This document shows positions 1-10,200 of a stretch of 64,000 nt of DNA, one piece after another. The first letter of the stretch is position 1. Each line of letters starts with the position of its first letter. The notes under the pieces are model-generated. The model searched no databases. It saw only the letters and a program-made list of their open reading frames with translations, and was not told the origin of the DNA. A program made the position numbers and the translations under genes. This stretch comes from Fodinibius sp. Rm-B-1B1-1 (GTDB lineage: Bacteria > Bacteroidota > Rhodothermia > Balneolales > Balneolaceae): NCBI RefSeq assembly GCF_038594945.1, contig NZ_JBCFYD010000002.1, positions 1-64,000 on the forward strand, read 5' to 3'.

Positions 1-134
1 TCATGCCGGGCGACAATGTGACGATGGAAGTAAGCCTGATTCAACCGGTAGCGATGGAAGAAGGCCTGCGTTTTGCGATCCGCGAGGGCGGCCGCACGGT
101 AGGCGCCGGTGTTGTAACTGAAATTATTGAGTAA
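1..134 (+). CDS. tuf: Elongation factor Tu, C-terminal end (partial)
   Basis: Only the last 43 codons and the stop lie in the window; the reading frame is open to the left edge, with codons starting at base 3. The visible protein contains [20 protein letters not shown] followed by [17 protein letters not shown], the nearly invariant end of domain 3 of EF-Tu. EF-Tu delivers aminoacyl-tRNA to the ribosome. It lies just before a tRNA-Trp gene and secE-nusG, the common bacterial order tuf-tRNA-Trp-secE-nusG. GC content is higher here than in the following genes, as expected of a highly expressed gene. Confidence 0.97.
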   Translation, partial: MPGDNVTMEVSLIQPVAMEEGLRFAIREGGRTVGAGVVTEIIE

Positions 135-208
135 AGAAGTGAGTTCAGGTTTCTGCACAAAATTGCAAGGGGAATAGGCTTCTTTTGAGGTCTGTTCTCT
201 CTGCATAT

Positions 209-281
<73 letters not shown>

Positions 282-307
282 CAAGTTTAGAAATTGATTA
301 TTAAATC

Positions 308-490
308 ATGGATAGTATAAAAGAGTATTTAAAAGATGTGCAAAAGGAGATGAGAAAAGTCTCCTGGCCTGATCAGCAGGAATTAGTTGATTACACTATT
401 GTAGTTGTAGTTTTTACGATTCTATTGTCAGGATTTATTTTTGCAGTTGATCAGGTGTATAGCACAATATTAGAGGCCATTTATCAATGA
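308..490 (+). CDS. secE: Preprotein translocase subunit SecE
   Basis: A 60-residue protein of the single-span SecE form. SecE is the small essential clamp subunit of the SecYEG channel in the inner membrane. The amphipathic cytosolic helix carries the family motif around VSWPD (residues 18-22), and one hydrophobic span follows at about residues 30-50 (IVVVVFTILLSGFIFAV). The stop overlaps the nusG start by four bases, so the two are translationally coupled, as in most bacteria. Confidence 0.96.
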   Translation: MDSIKEYLKDVQKEMRKVSWPDQQELVDYTIVVVVFTILLSGFIFAVDQVYSTILEAIYQ

Positions 491-1050
491 CACAAGAAGA
501 TCAACATGATTGGTATATAGTCCGTGTATTCTCTAATCACGAGAAAAAGGTAAAGCGTTATTTGGATCGTGAGATTGAGATGCAGGGTTTGGAAGACAAA
601 ATCAGTGAGGTGTTGATCCCTACTGAAACGGTTATTGAGATACGTTCTGGAAAGAAGCGTACCCGGGAAAAGAATTTTTTACCCGGATATATAATGCTTA
701 AGACTATTTATGATGAAGAGGTAAATAACCTTATTCAAGGTGCTCCCTCAACTATTGGGTTTCTGAAGAGTAAGAATGAACATCAGCCCAAACCACTTCG
801 AAAATCTGAAGTGAATAGAATCCTCGGACAAGTACAAGATAATGAGGATATGATGGAAGAAGGGGGTAAGATTGAAATTCCCTATGATGAAGGAGATGTT
901 GTTAAGGTTATTGATGGTCCTTTTAAAGATTTTGATGGAACCGTACAAGAAGTTAATACAGATAAACTGAAATTACGCGTTCTTGTAAGTATTTTCGGTC
1001 GAAAGACCCCGGTTGAAGTTGGTGTGAACCAGGTAGAACCTGCAACTTGA
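487..1050 (+). CDS. nusG: Transcription termination/antitermination factor NusG
   Basis: A 187-residue protein with the NusG two-domain layout. The N-terminal NGN domain (about residues 7-115; starts with DWYIVRVFSNHEKKV and includes FLPGYIMLK) binds the RNA polymerase clamp. The C-terminal KOW domain (about residues 130-187; begins YDEGDVVKVIDGPFKDFDG) contacts Rho or ribosomal S10. It follows secE with a four-base overlap, and the ribosomal operon starts 75 bases downstream. Length is normal. Confidence 0.97.
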   Translation: MTQEDQHDWYIVRVFSNHEKKVKRYLDREIEMQGLEDKISEVLIPTETVIEIRSGKKRTREKNFLPGYIMLKTIYDEEVNNLIQGAPSTIGFLKSKNEHQPKPLRKSEVNRILGQVQDNEDMMEEGGKIEIPYDEGDVVKVIDGPFKDFDGTVQEVNTDKLKLRVLVSIFGRKTPVEVGVNQVEPAT

Positions 1051-1124
1051 CCATATTATTAATCACTTGATGCAAAGTGAGCTATTACGCGGCAAACAAA
1101 CATAAGTACAAGCAGTAAATTAAA

Positions 1125-1556
1125 ATGGCAAAAAAAGTAGATCAAGTACTTAAGCTCCAGATTCGAGGCGGGCAGGCGAATCCTGCACCACCTGTAGGAC
1201 CTGCTTTAGGGCAGGCTGGAATTAATATTATGGAGTTTTGTAAGGCTTTTAATGCTGCTACACAGGAAGATGCCGGTACTATTATTCCGGTTGAAATTAC
1301 GGTGTATCAGGATAAGTCTTTTACATTCATAACTAAAACTCCACCTGCTGCAGTACTGCTAAAACAAGCTGCTGGGATTAAATCCGGTTCTGGTGAACCT
1401 AATCGAACAAAGGTTGGCCAAGTAACCTGGACTCAGTGCAAAGATATAGCAGAGCAGAAAATGAAAGATCTCAATGCATTTGAGATCGAGAATGCTGCAG
1501 AGATGATTGCAGGTACTGCCAGAAGTATGGGGCTGCGAGTGCTAAGAGATAAATAG
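1125..1556 (+). CDS. rplK: 50S ribosomal protein L11
   Basis: A 143-residue L11, about the usual length. The N-terminal domain contains [19 protein letters not shown], the thiostrepton-region signature. The C-terminal rRNA-binding domain contains [13 protein letters not shown] and ends [12 protein letters not shown]11 forms the GTPase-associated stalk base with 23S rRNA and supports RelA activation. It is the first gene of rplK-rplA-rplJ-rplL, with rplA 18 bases downstream. Confidence 0.97.
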   Translation: MAKKVDQVLKLQIRGGQANPAPPVGPALGQAGINIMEFCKAFNAATQEDAGTIIPVEITVYQDKSFTFITKTPPAAVLLKQAAGIKSGSGEPNRTKVGQVTWTQCKDIAEQKMKDLNAFEIENAAEMIAGTARSMGLRVLRDK

Positions 1557-1574
1557 AAGGTATAAAATTAATTT

Positions 1575-2273
1575 ATGGCACAACGAGGAAAAAAATACCA
1601 AGAGGCCGCAAAGCTCATAGATCCCGAGTTGGAATATACTCTGGAGGAAGCATGTGATCTTGTGAAGAAAACCTCTACGGTTAACTTCGATGCATCTGTC
1701 GATTTAGATTTACGTCTGGGAGTTGATCCCCGGCACGCCGATCAGATGGTACGTGGTTCTGTTACCTTACCGCATGGTACAGGTAAAGAAGTACGTGTAT
1801 TAGCTTTGGTTAACGAAGCTAAACAAGAAGAAGCCGAAGAGGCCGGAGCAGATCATGTTGGTCTCGACGAGTATATTGAAAAAATTGAAGAAGGATGGAC
1901 TGACGTTGATGTAATTATAGCTACTCCTGATGTGATGGGGCAAATAGGTAAACTTGGACGCATTTTGGGTCCACGTGGATTGATGCCTAATCCCAAGAGT
2001 GGTACCGTTACGAACGATGTTGCTGATGCAATTGATGAAGCTAAATCTGGTAAGATTGATTTCCGTGTAGACAAGTATGGTATTCTACATGCATCAATCG
2101 GACGAATTAGCTTTGATGCCAGCGAGATTCGTGAAAACGCTTTGGAATTTATGCGCACGGTAATGCGGCTCCGACCCGCTTCTGCAAAAGGATTATATAT
2201 CAGAAGCGCGTTTATGAGCTCATCCATGGGCCCAAGTATTCCATTGAGTCGTTCATCTATAATTTCTGCATAA
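1575..2273 (+). CDS. rplA: 50S ribosomal protein L1
   Basis: A 232-residue L1 with the conserved start [12 protein letters not shown], the domain II motif [18 protein letters not shown] and a C-terminal [20 protein letters not shown] close to the family ending. L1 forms the mobile L1 stalk that helps deacylated tRNA leave the E site, and in many bacteria it represses its own mRNA. Here the last 13 residues after the conserved MSSSMGPSI are divergent and serine-rich. The next gene starts 21 bases downstream, so there is no room for a separate rplJ leader of the E. coli kind. Confidence 0.96.
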   Translation: MAQRGKKYQEAAKLIDPELEYTLEEACDLVKKTSTVNFDASVDLDLRLGVDPRHADQMVRGSVTLPHGTGKEVRVLALVNEAKQEEAEEAGADHVGLDEYIEKIEEGWTDVDVIIATPDVMGQIGKLGRILGPRGLMPNPKSGTVTNDVADAIDEAKSGKIDFRVDKYGILHASIGRISFDASEIRENALEFMRTVMRLRPASAKGLYIRSAFMSSSMGPSIPLSRSSIISA

Positions 2274-2294
2274 AGAATAAATAGGAACTAAATA

Positions 2295-2819
2295 ATGCCA
2301 ACATTAGCAGAAAAGAAAGCAACTGTTGAACAAATTACCGAAGATCTGCAATCTTCTGGTGCTGTTTATATCACCAATTATTCAGGCATGTCGGTAAAGG
2401 AAGTCAACAATATGCGTGGCGAATTCTTTAAAGGCGATATCAAGTATAAAGTATATAAAAATACCTTGGTAAAGCGAGCCATGGACGAAGTTGGAGGATA
2501 TGAAGATTTGTATCCCCACTTGGTTGAACAAAATGGTTTTGCCTTTGTAGAAGAAGAGCTTGCCGCACCAGCAAAAGTGATTAAAAAACTATTTGAGGAA
2601 ACAGAAAAGCCAAAGTTTAAGGCTGCCATCATCGACGGAGATTATTACGGTGAGGATGAGCTTGAGACACTGGCTGCTATGAAGTCTAAGACCGAAGTTA
2701 TTGGAGACATTGTTGGTCTCTTGCTTGGTCCTGTTTCTAATGTTGTAGGTGCTTTACAAGCTCCCGGTCGTAACATTGCCGGAGCCCTTGAAACAATCGC
2801 TGAAAAAGGCGACGAATAA
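2295..2819 (+). CDS. rplJ: 50S ribosomal protein L10
   Basis: A 174-residue L10. The N-terminal globular domain (MPTLAEKKATVEQITEDL, then YKVYKNTLVKRAM) binds 23S rRNA next to L11. The C-terminal helix (from about residue 135, including PVSNVVGALQAPGRNIAGAL) is where L7/L12 dimers attach. It lies between rplA and rplL as expected and is probably co-transcribed with them. Confidence 0.96.
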   Translation: MPTLAEKKATVEQITEDLQSSGAVYITNYSGMSVKEVNNMRGEFFKGDIKYKVYKNTLVKRAMDEVGGYEDLYPHLVEQNGFAFVEEELAAPAKVIKKLFEETEKPKFKAAIIDGDYYGEDELETLAAMKSKTEVIGDIVGLLLGPVSNVVGALQAPGRNIAGALETIAEKGDE

Positions 2820-2872
2820 CAATTACTAACACACGAATTTTCAATTCATAAAGATCAATCGGAGAAATAACA

Positions 2873-3244
2873 ATGGCTGACGTTAAAGATTTAGCTGAAC
2901 AATTAGTCAACTTAACTGTAAAGGAAGCAAATGAACTTGCTGAATTTCTTGAAGAAGAATACGGCATTGAGCCTGCAACCGGAGGTGCTGTAGTAGCAGC
3001 CGGTGGCGGAGAAGGTGGCGGCGAAGAAGAACAAACTGAATTCGATGTTGTTCTTACTGGTGCCGGAGACAAGAAGATTGCTGTTATTAAAGAAGTTCGC
3101 AGCATAACTGGTCTCGGTCTTAAAGAAGCCAAGGAATTGGTTGATAATGCACCGAACCCAATTAAAGAAGCCGTCTCTAAAGAAGAAGCTGAAGACCTTA
3201 AGTCTAAGCTTGAAGACGCAGGCGCTGAAGTTGAGCTTAAGTAA
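2873..3244 (+). CDS. rplL: 50S ribosomal protein L7/L12
   Basis: A 123-residue L7/L12. An N-terminal dimerisation helix (residues 1-33) is followed by a Gly/Ala/Glu-rich hinge (about 35-55) and the C-terminal factor-binding domain, with [20 protein letters not shown] and the ending [10 protein letters not shown]. It recruits translation GTPases. A GGAGA ribosome binding site lies 8 bases before the ATG. The gene is followed by a stable hairpin and about 160 bases before rpoB. Confidence 0.97.
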   Translation: MADVKDLAEQLVNLTVKEANELAEFLEEEYGIEPATGGAVVAAGGGEGGGEEEQTEFDVVLTGAGDKKIAVIKEVRSITGLGLKEAKELVDNAPNPIKEAVSKEEAEDLKSKLEDAGAEVELK

Positions 3245-3273
3245 TTAGCGCTCAATTACATACTTTTAGTCAT

Positions 3274-3303
3274 TAGCCAATATCGTATTTACGGTATTGG
3301 CTA
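3274..3303 (+). promoter_or_regulatory. Stable hairpin between rplL and rpoB (possible attenuator or processing site)
   Basis: TAGCCAATA at 3274-3282 is the exact reverse complement of TATTGGCTA at 3295-3303, with a further CG/CG pair inside and a short AT-rich loop. No run of T follows directly, so it is not a canonical intrinsic terminator. In E. coli the rplL-rpoB gap carries a partial terminator and an RNase III site that lower rpoBC relative to ribosomal protein output; a similar role here is inference from position. Confidence 0.6.
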
Positions 3304-3391
3304 TTGGCGTCTATTTGCATGCTAATTATTCACTTTGTATAAAGTGTATGTAAAGCGGCAAATTCAGCTCATCATCATCTTTTAATTTTAA

Positions 3392-3408
3392 AGGAGAGGT
3401 TCCTTTTG
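3392..3408 (+). promoter_or_regulatory. Ribosome binding site fixing a TTG start for rpoB
   Basis: AGGAG at 3392-3396 lies nine bases before the TTG at 3406-3408. The next in-frame ATG (codon 7, at 3424) has no comparable site, so TTG is the likely start. Confidence 0.8.
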
Positions 3409-6400
3409 AATAAACAAAGTAAAATGGAGAAAATACCTTTCACCGACCGCTTATCATTTGGGAGTACCGAACATGTGCTTGACTATCCTGATTTTTTGGA
3501 TATCCAGCTTGAATCGTTCAGTAACTTTACCCAATTAGATATTGCTCCTGAAGACAGAAAAAATCAAGGTCTTCAAAAGATATTCAATAACAACTTCCCT
3601 ATTCAGGATTCTCGTGAAACTCATATCTTGGAGTTCATGCATTATAGCGTGGATACTCCAAAGTATAATATCAAAGAATGCCAGGAACGAGGGCTTTCGT
3701 ACGCCGTACCTTTGAAGGCAAAGCTTCGTCTTTCTGCAGTTGACGATGATGACGAGACTACGGAAACTATTGAGCAGGAAGTGTTTTTAGGCGATTTGCC
3801 TTGGATGACGGAGAAGGGAAGCTTTATCGTCAATGGTTCTGAACGGGTCATTGTAAGTCAATTGCACCGATCACCAGGTGCCTTTTTTGGACAAAATGTT
3901 CACCCCAATGGCACCCAGCTTTACAACGCAAAAGTTATTCCTTTTAAGGGGTCTTGGATTGAGTTTTCTACTGATATCCGGGATGTGCTTTGGGCATATA
4001 TAGATCGTAAGAAGAAGGTCCCTTTCACTACTTTATTGCGTGCTTTAGGTTACTCTTCTGATGAGGAGCTCTTCAACCTGTTTGGCGGAACGGAGCTTTT
4101 AGAAATTGAGTCAAAAAAGCAGTATAAGAAAGAGCTTGTAGGTCGTCGCCTTGCTACGGATGTCGTAGAAGAAAAGATGGAAGAAGTTATTGATGATGAG
4201 ACCGGCGAAGTTACCGAGGCTCTTAATCGCGAAGTGCTTTTAGAAGTTGATCATGAGCTGACGGAAGATGATTACGGAATGCTGCAAGAAGCGGGCTTAG
4301 AAAAAGTACGTGTACAAACGCTTGAGCCTGAAGAATCTGAGCGTGATGTGTTTATGAACACGATGCGTAAAGATCCTTCTCATGATGAAGAATCTGCACT
4401 GGCTGAAATTTATCGCCAGATTAGAACAGGTGAAATGCCGGATGCTGAAACGGCTCGACAAGTGCTCGAACGTCTGTTTTTTAGTGACAAGAAGTATGAT
4501 CTCGGCGAAGTTGGTCGTTATCGTCTGAATAAGCGTCTGAAGATAGACGTGGATATGGATACGCGATATCTAACACCTGAGGATATCTTGGCGATTATTA
4601 GAGAAATTATTCGCCTTAAGAATATGAAAGCTCAGGTGGATGATATTGATCACTTGAGTAACCGTCGTGTACGTACAATAGGTGAGCAAATTTCGCAACA
4701 GTTTTCTATTGGACTTGCTCGCATGTCACGTACTATTAAGGAGCGGATGAACTCCCGTGATGCTGAGCAGTTGACGCCTCAAGATTTGGTTAACGCTCGT
4801 ACCATTTCATCGGTTATTAACACATTCTTTGGTACGAACCAGCTGTCGCAGTTTATGGACCAGACTAACCCGATGGCAACGTTGACGCACAAGCGACGTA
4901 TGTCGGCGTTAGGACCGGGTGGTTTGACGCGAGAGCGAGCAGGGTTTGAAGTTCGTGACGTTCACTATACACACTACGGACGCCTGTGCCCAATTGAAAC
5001 ACCAGAGGGTCCAAATATTGGGTTGATTACCTCGCTTTGTGTGCATTCAAAAGTGAATGATTTCGGATTTCTTGAAACTCCTTATCGTAAGATTGAGGAT
5101 GGAAGGGCAACAAAAGATATTGAATACCTTTCTGCCGAGCAGGAGGATGAGACGATTATTGCACAGGCGAATGCTCCTATTGATGAAAAAGGAGTATTCA
5201 AGAATAACAATATTTTCTCTCGTTTCCGTGATGGTGAAGTTGGTTTGGCTGATCCGGAAGAGATACATTATATGGATGTTTCCACAAACCAAATTGCATC
5301 GGTGGCCGCATCGTTAATTCCATTTGTGGAGCACAATGATGCGAACAGAGCTCTTATGGGAGCTAACATGCAGCGTCAGGCGGTGCCATTGCTTCGTCCC
5401 GAAGCTCCTGTAGTTGGAACTGGACTCGAACACCGTGCTGCAAAAGATTCCCGTGCAATTATTACTGCTGACGAAGATGGTGAGGTTGTTTACGTGAGTG
5501 CTAAAGAAATTCACGTAAAATATGATCGTACCGATATGGAACAGCAGTGTTACTTTGATGAGGGAATTAAGAAGTATAAGCTGGAGAAGTTTCAGCGTAC
5601 TAATCAGGATACAACCATTAACCAGACACCAATTGTTGAAGTTGGTGACAAGGTTAAGAAAGGAGAAACACTTGCCGATGGTTGCGCAACGGATCAGGGT
5701 GAACTTGCTCTGGGACGTAACGTTCTTATTGGATTCGTACCTTGGAGAGGTTATAACTTTGAGGATGCGATTGTGGTAAGTGAGCGTGTTGTTCAGGAAG
5801 ATATGTACACCTCAATTCATATTGAAGAATTTGAACAAGAGGTGCGTGATACGAAACGTGGTGAAGAGGAACTTACGCGTGAAATTCCGAATGTAAGCGA
5901 AGATGCTACTAAAGATCTTGATGAGCAAGGAATTATCCGTACGGGTGCTCAAATAAGTCACGGCGATATCCTTGTTGGTAAAATTACCCCTAAAGGGGAA
6001 ACCGATCCTACCCCAGAAGAAAAACTTCTGCGAGCTATTTTCGGTGATAAGGCCGGTGATGTGAAAGATGCATCGCTGAAAGTGCCTCCCGGAGTTAAGG
6101 GAACGGTTATTGATACCAAGCTCTTTAGCCGTAAGCGTGATGAGCAGATTTCTCGTAAAGAGGAGAAAAAGCAGGTAGAGCTTGAAAATGAGCGTCATCA
6201 AGAAAAAATTGATGAGCTCAATAGTAAGATGGTAGATAAGCTTTATACCTTGCTGAGAGATAAAACGTCACCTGGCGTTTATGATTTTAATGGTATTGAG
6301 CTTATTCCAAAAGGTGAAAAATATCGAAAATCAGATTTCGAAGAGCTTGATCCTGTAAACATTAACGAAAATATCCAGTGGGCTACTGATGATGAATTAG

Positions 6401-7239
6401 TAGAACACGTGCGATTGCTCTTTAAGAATTATCGGGATCTGCGTCGTGAGATTGATACTGAAGCCAAGCGTCGTAAATATCAGATTCAGGTTGGCGATGA
6501 TTTACCACCAGGAATTATCCAAAAAGCCAAAGTTTATGTTGCTAAAAAGCGTAAACTTCAAGTAGGTGATAAGCTTTCTGGTCGACACGGTAACAAGGGT
6601 GTGATCGCGAAAGTGGTACCCGTTGAAGATATGCCGTATATGAAAGATGGTACGCCGGTTGATATTTGTTTGAATCCGCTGGGAGTACCTTCTCGAATGA
6701 ACCTTGGTCAGATTTATGAAACCATTCTGGGATGGGCTGCCAAAAAACTTGGTGTTAAGTTTGCATCACCCATTTTTGACGGTGCCAGCGAAGATCAGGT
6801 TAAAGAGAAAATGCGTGAAGCGGGATTACCGGAAGATGGCCGCGTAACTTTATACGATGGTCGTACCGGTGAACCGATGGATCAAAAATCTACGGTTGGA
6901 TACATGTATATCCTGAAGTTGAATCACCTGATTCAGGATAAGATGCATGCCCGTTCTATTGGACCATATTCTCTTATTACACAACAGCCACTGGGCGGTA
7001 AAGCACAGTTTGGTGGTCAGCGTCTTGGTGAGATGGAGGTTTGGGCACTGTATGCATATGGTGCTTCAAGTATCCTAAAAGAGATGCTTACTGTAAAAAG
7101 TGATGATGTGAAAGGCCGTTCTCGTGTTTATGAGGCGATTGTAAAAGGTGAAAACTTGCCTGAAGGCGATGTACCAGAATCATTTAAGGTACTACTACGC
7201 GAAATGATGGGGCTTGGCCTTGAAGTTCACATCGACTAA
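3406..7239 (+). CDS. rpoB: DNA-directed RNA polymerase subunit beta
   Basis: A 1277-residue beta subunit, full length for this lineage. Visible blocks include GDLPWMTEKGSFIVNGSERV in the N-terminal part. The rifampicin region at about residues 473-500 reads GTNQLSQFMDQTNPM then THKRRMSALGPGG, with the Asp, His, Arg and Ser contact residues unchanged, so no target resistance is predicted. The catalytic region contains KLSGRHGNKGVIAKVVP and the C-terminus has GGKAQFGGQRLGEMEVWAL. The start is TTG with a strong ribosome binding site. The gene is followed after 52 bases by rpoC in the conserved order. Confidence 0.98.
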   Translation: MNKQSKMEKIPFTDRLSFGSTEHVLDYPDFLDIQLESFSNFTQLDIAPEDRKNQGLQKIFNNNFPIQDSRETHILEFMHYSVDTPKYNIKECQERGLSYAVPLKAKLRLSAVDDDDETTETIEQEVFLGDLPWMTEKGSFIVNGSERVIVSQLHRSPGAFFGQNVHPNGTQLYNAKVIPFKGSWIEFSTDIRDVLWAYIDRKKKVPFTTLLRALGYSSDEELFNLFGGTELLEIESKKQYKKELVGRRLATDVVEEKMEEVIDDETGEVTEALNREVLLEVDHELTEDDYGMLQEAGLEKVRVQTLEPEESERDVFMNTMRKDPSHDEESALAEIYRQIRTGEMPDAETARQVLERLFFSDKKYDLGEVGRYRLNKRLKIDVDMDTRYLTPEDILAIIREIIRLKNMKAQVDDIDHLSNRRVRTIGEQISQQFSIGLARMSRTIKERMNSRDAEQLTPQDLVNARTISSVINTFFGTNQLSQFMDQTNPMATLTHKRRMSALGPGGLTRERAGFEVRDVHYTHYGRLCPIETPEGPNIGLITSLCVHSKVNDFGFLETPYRKIEDGRATKDIEYLSAEQEDETIIAQANAPIDEKGVFKNNNIFSRFRDGEVGLADPEEIHYMDVSTNQIASVAASLIPFVEHNDANRALMGANMQRQAVPLLRPEAPVVGTGLEHRAAKDSRAIITADEDGEVVYVSAKEIHVKYDRTDMEQQCYFDEGIKKYKLEKFQRTNQDTTINQTPIVEVGDKVKKGETLADGCATDQGELALGRNVLIGFVPWRGYNFEDAIVVSERVVQEDMYTSIHIEEFEQEVRDTKRGEEELTREIPNVSEDATKDLDEQGIIRTGAQISHGDILVGKITPKGETDPTPEEKLLRAIFGDKAGDVKDASLKVPPGVKGTVIDTKLFSRKRDEQISRKEEKKQVELENERHQEKIDELNSKMVDKLYTLLRDKTSPGVYDFNGIELIPKGEKYRKSDFEELDPVNINENIQWATDDELVEHVRLLFKNYRDLRREIDTEAKRRKYQIQVGDDLPPGIIQKAKVYVAKKRKLQVGDKLSGRHGNKGVIAKVVPVEDMPYMKDGTPVDICLNPLGVPSRMNLGQIYETILGWAAKKLGVKFASPIFDGASEDQVKEKMREAGLPEDGRVTLYDGRTGEPMDQKSTVGYMYILKLNHLIQDKMHARSIGPYSLITQQPLGGKAQFGGQRLGEMEVWALYAYGASSILKEMLTVKSDDVKGRSRVYEAIVKGENLPEGDVPESFKVLLREMMGLGLEVHID

Positions 7240-7279
7240 TTAGAAATACAGAATTTGCACTGTTAAATAAAGTCAATCC

Positions 7280-7294
7280 GGAGGTACTTCCTTG
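7280..7294 (+). promoter_or_regulatory. Ribosome binding site fixing a TTG start for rpoC
   Basis: GGAGG at 7280-7284 is seven bases before TTG at 7292-7294. This is an ideal spacing and supports a TTG start for rpoC, the same unusual choice as in rpoB. Confidence 0.85.
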
Positions 7295-10200
7295 CCGACT
7301 ACTAATACATTAACAGTTTCGAAAGACTTCGATAAAATTGGTATTTCCCTTGCGTCGCCAGAGACTATTCTCTCGCGGTCGCATGGCGAAGTCTTGACTC
7401 CCGAAACAATCAACTATCGTACATTTAAACCGGAAATGGATGGTCTTTTCTGTGAAAAGATCTTCGGTCCGGTAAAAGACTATGAATGCCATTGTGGCAA
7501 ATACAAACGAATCCGTTATAAAGGGATTATTTGTGATCGCTGTGGTGTTGAGGTAACCCGAAAAGCGGTTCGTCGCGAACGTATGGGGCATATTTCCCTT
7601 ACCGTTCCGGTTGTTCACATTTGGTACTTCAAGTCGCTGCCAAACAAGCTTGCATACCTCTTGGGATATTCTTCAAAGAATCTCGAGAAGATTGTCTATT
7701 ACGAGACGTATGTTATAATGAATCCCGGGGTAGCCCGTGACCTTGGTTACAAGAAGGGTGACCTGATTTCTGAAGAAGAATATTACGACATCCAGGAACA
7801 ACTTCCCGAAGATCAGTGGGAGATGGATGACGATGATGAAGATAAGTTTCGGGCAAAAGAAGGTGCCGAAGCTATCGAAGAGCTTCTGGCTACTCAGGAT
7901 CTTGATGAGTTAGCTTATCGTCTGCGTTATGAGGCTCGTAACGAGACTTCGCAGATGCGTAAGAAGAAAAAGTTGAAGCGCCTGCAGGTTATTGAATCAT
8001 TCCGTGCAGCGAACCAACATACTGAAAACCGTCCCGAGTGGATGGTACAGAGTGTAATTCCTGTTATACCTCCGGAATTACGTCCACTCGTACCCCTTGA
8101 AGGTGGTCGTTTTGCGACTTCTGACCTTAACGACCTTTATCGTCGTGTGATCATTCGAAATAACCGACTTAAGCGTCTGATTGATATTAAGGCGCCTGAT
8201 GTTATCCTGCGTAACGAGAAGCGCATGCTGCAGGAGGCGGTTGATTCGCTGTATGATAATTCGCGAAAATCAAATGCGGTACGAAATAATAACCGACCAT
8301 TAAAATCTCTCAGTGATATGCTGAAAGGTAAAAGTGGTCGATTCCGTCAGAACTTGCTCGGTAAGCGTGTTGATTATTCTGGGCGTTCGGTGATTGTGGT
8401 TGGGCCTGAACTGAAAATGCATCAGTGTGGTCTGCCTAAAGAGATGGCCGTTGAATTGTATAAGCCGTTTATTATTCGCCGCTTGATTGAGCGTGGATAT
8501 GTCAAGACGGTTAAGTCTGCGAAAAAAGTAGTAGATCGCCGTGATGCGGTTGTTTGGGAAGTCCTTGAAAATGTGATTGACGGACACCCTGTACTGCTTA
8601 ACCGTGCACCGACGCTTCACCGATTGGGGATTCAGGCATTTCAGCCGGTTCTTATTGAGGAAAAAGCAATTCGATTGCACCCACTGGCATGTACCGCTTA
8701 CAACGCTGACTTTGACGGTGACCAGATGGCGGTTCACTTGCCATTGAGTCACGATGCAGTTCTTGAAGCATCCGTATTGATGCTTGGTTCGCATAACCTG
8801 TTGAGTCCGGCAAACGGTGGACCAATTGCGGTACCTTCGCAGGATATGGTCTTGGGTATTTATTACTTGACCAAAATGAGAGGTGATCAGCGAGGAGAAG
8901 GTAAAACGTTTGCTAACCTCGATGAGGTATTGATTGCTTACGATCGCGATCGTATTGATCTGCATGCGAAGATTAATCTCCGTATCACCAAAGAGAATGA
9001 AGATGGTGAAAAAGTACAGGAGATTGTGAAGACAACAACCGGCCGAGTTCTGTTCAACAAGATTCTGCCGGATGCTATGGAATTTGTAAACAAGACACTC
9101 GGCAAGAAAGAGTTGCGGGTACTCATTGGAGATATCCACTACAAAGTGGGTACCGCCCGTACTGCAGAATTTCTTGACGATATGAAACGTCTTGGTTTCG
9201 AAGAAGCTACAACGGGAGGTATCTCGTTTAGCTTGGAAGATATCGTTATTCCTGAAGAGAAAGATAAACTGCTCGAAAAAGCCCAGGACGAAGTAGCTGA
9301 GATTGATCAGCGTTACGAGATGGGTTTCATTACGGATAACGAGCGTTATAATCAGGTTATTGATAAGTGGACCAGTACTACAAACCGTGTTTCTGAATCT
9401 CTTTTCGAAGCACTGACTTCAGATCGAGAAGGGTTTAACCCGGTGTTTATGATGGCTGATTCTGGAGCTCGTGGTTCTAAAGAGCAGATCCGTCAGCTTG
9501 GTGGTATGCGTGGACTGATGGCGAAGCCACAGAAAAGTTCACAACAAGAAGGGAACGAAGTTATTGAGAACCCTATTCTCTCGTCTTTTAAAGAGGGACT
9601 AACGGTTCTTGAGTACTTTATCTCTACGCACGGTGCTCGTAAGGGTCTGGCTGATACGGCTCTTAAAACAGCTGATGCCGGTTACCTAACACGACGACTG
9701 GTTGATGTATCACAGGATATCATTATTAATGAACAGGATTGTGGTACGCTCCGTGGAATTAAGATGAAGGCTCTCAAAGATAACGAGGATGTTATCGAGA
9801 GTCTGGAAGATCGTATCTTGGGTCGGGTATCACTGCACGATATTTATGATCCTATTACTGACGAGCTTCTTTGCGAAGCTAATCAGATGATTGATGAAGA
9901 TGTAGCACAAAGTATTGCTGAAACATCAATTGAAGAAGTTGAGATACGTTCAGTACTTACTTGTGAGACAGAGCGAGGAGTTTGCTCGAAGTGTTATGGA
10001 CGAGATCTGTCACGTAATACGATGGTTCAGGTTGGTGAAGCTGTGGGAGTTATTGCAGCACAATCCATTGGTGAGCCCGGTACGCAGTTGACACTTCGAA
10101 CATTCCACGTTGGTGGTACGGCTTCGCGCGTTGAGTCAGAATCAATGCACAAGACCAAGTTTGAAGGAAAGGTCGAGTTTGAAAACGTTCGTTCTGTTGA

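Noticed and set aside
8300-9139. A 279-residue open frame on the minus strand inside rpoC.
   Set aside because: It mirrors a highly conserved gene, has a composition unlike a normal protein, and codon position bias belongs to rpoC.
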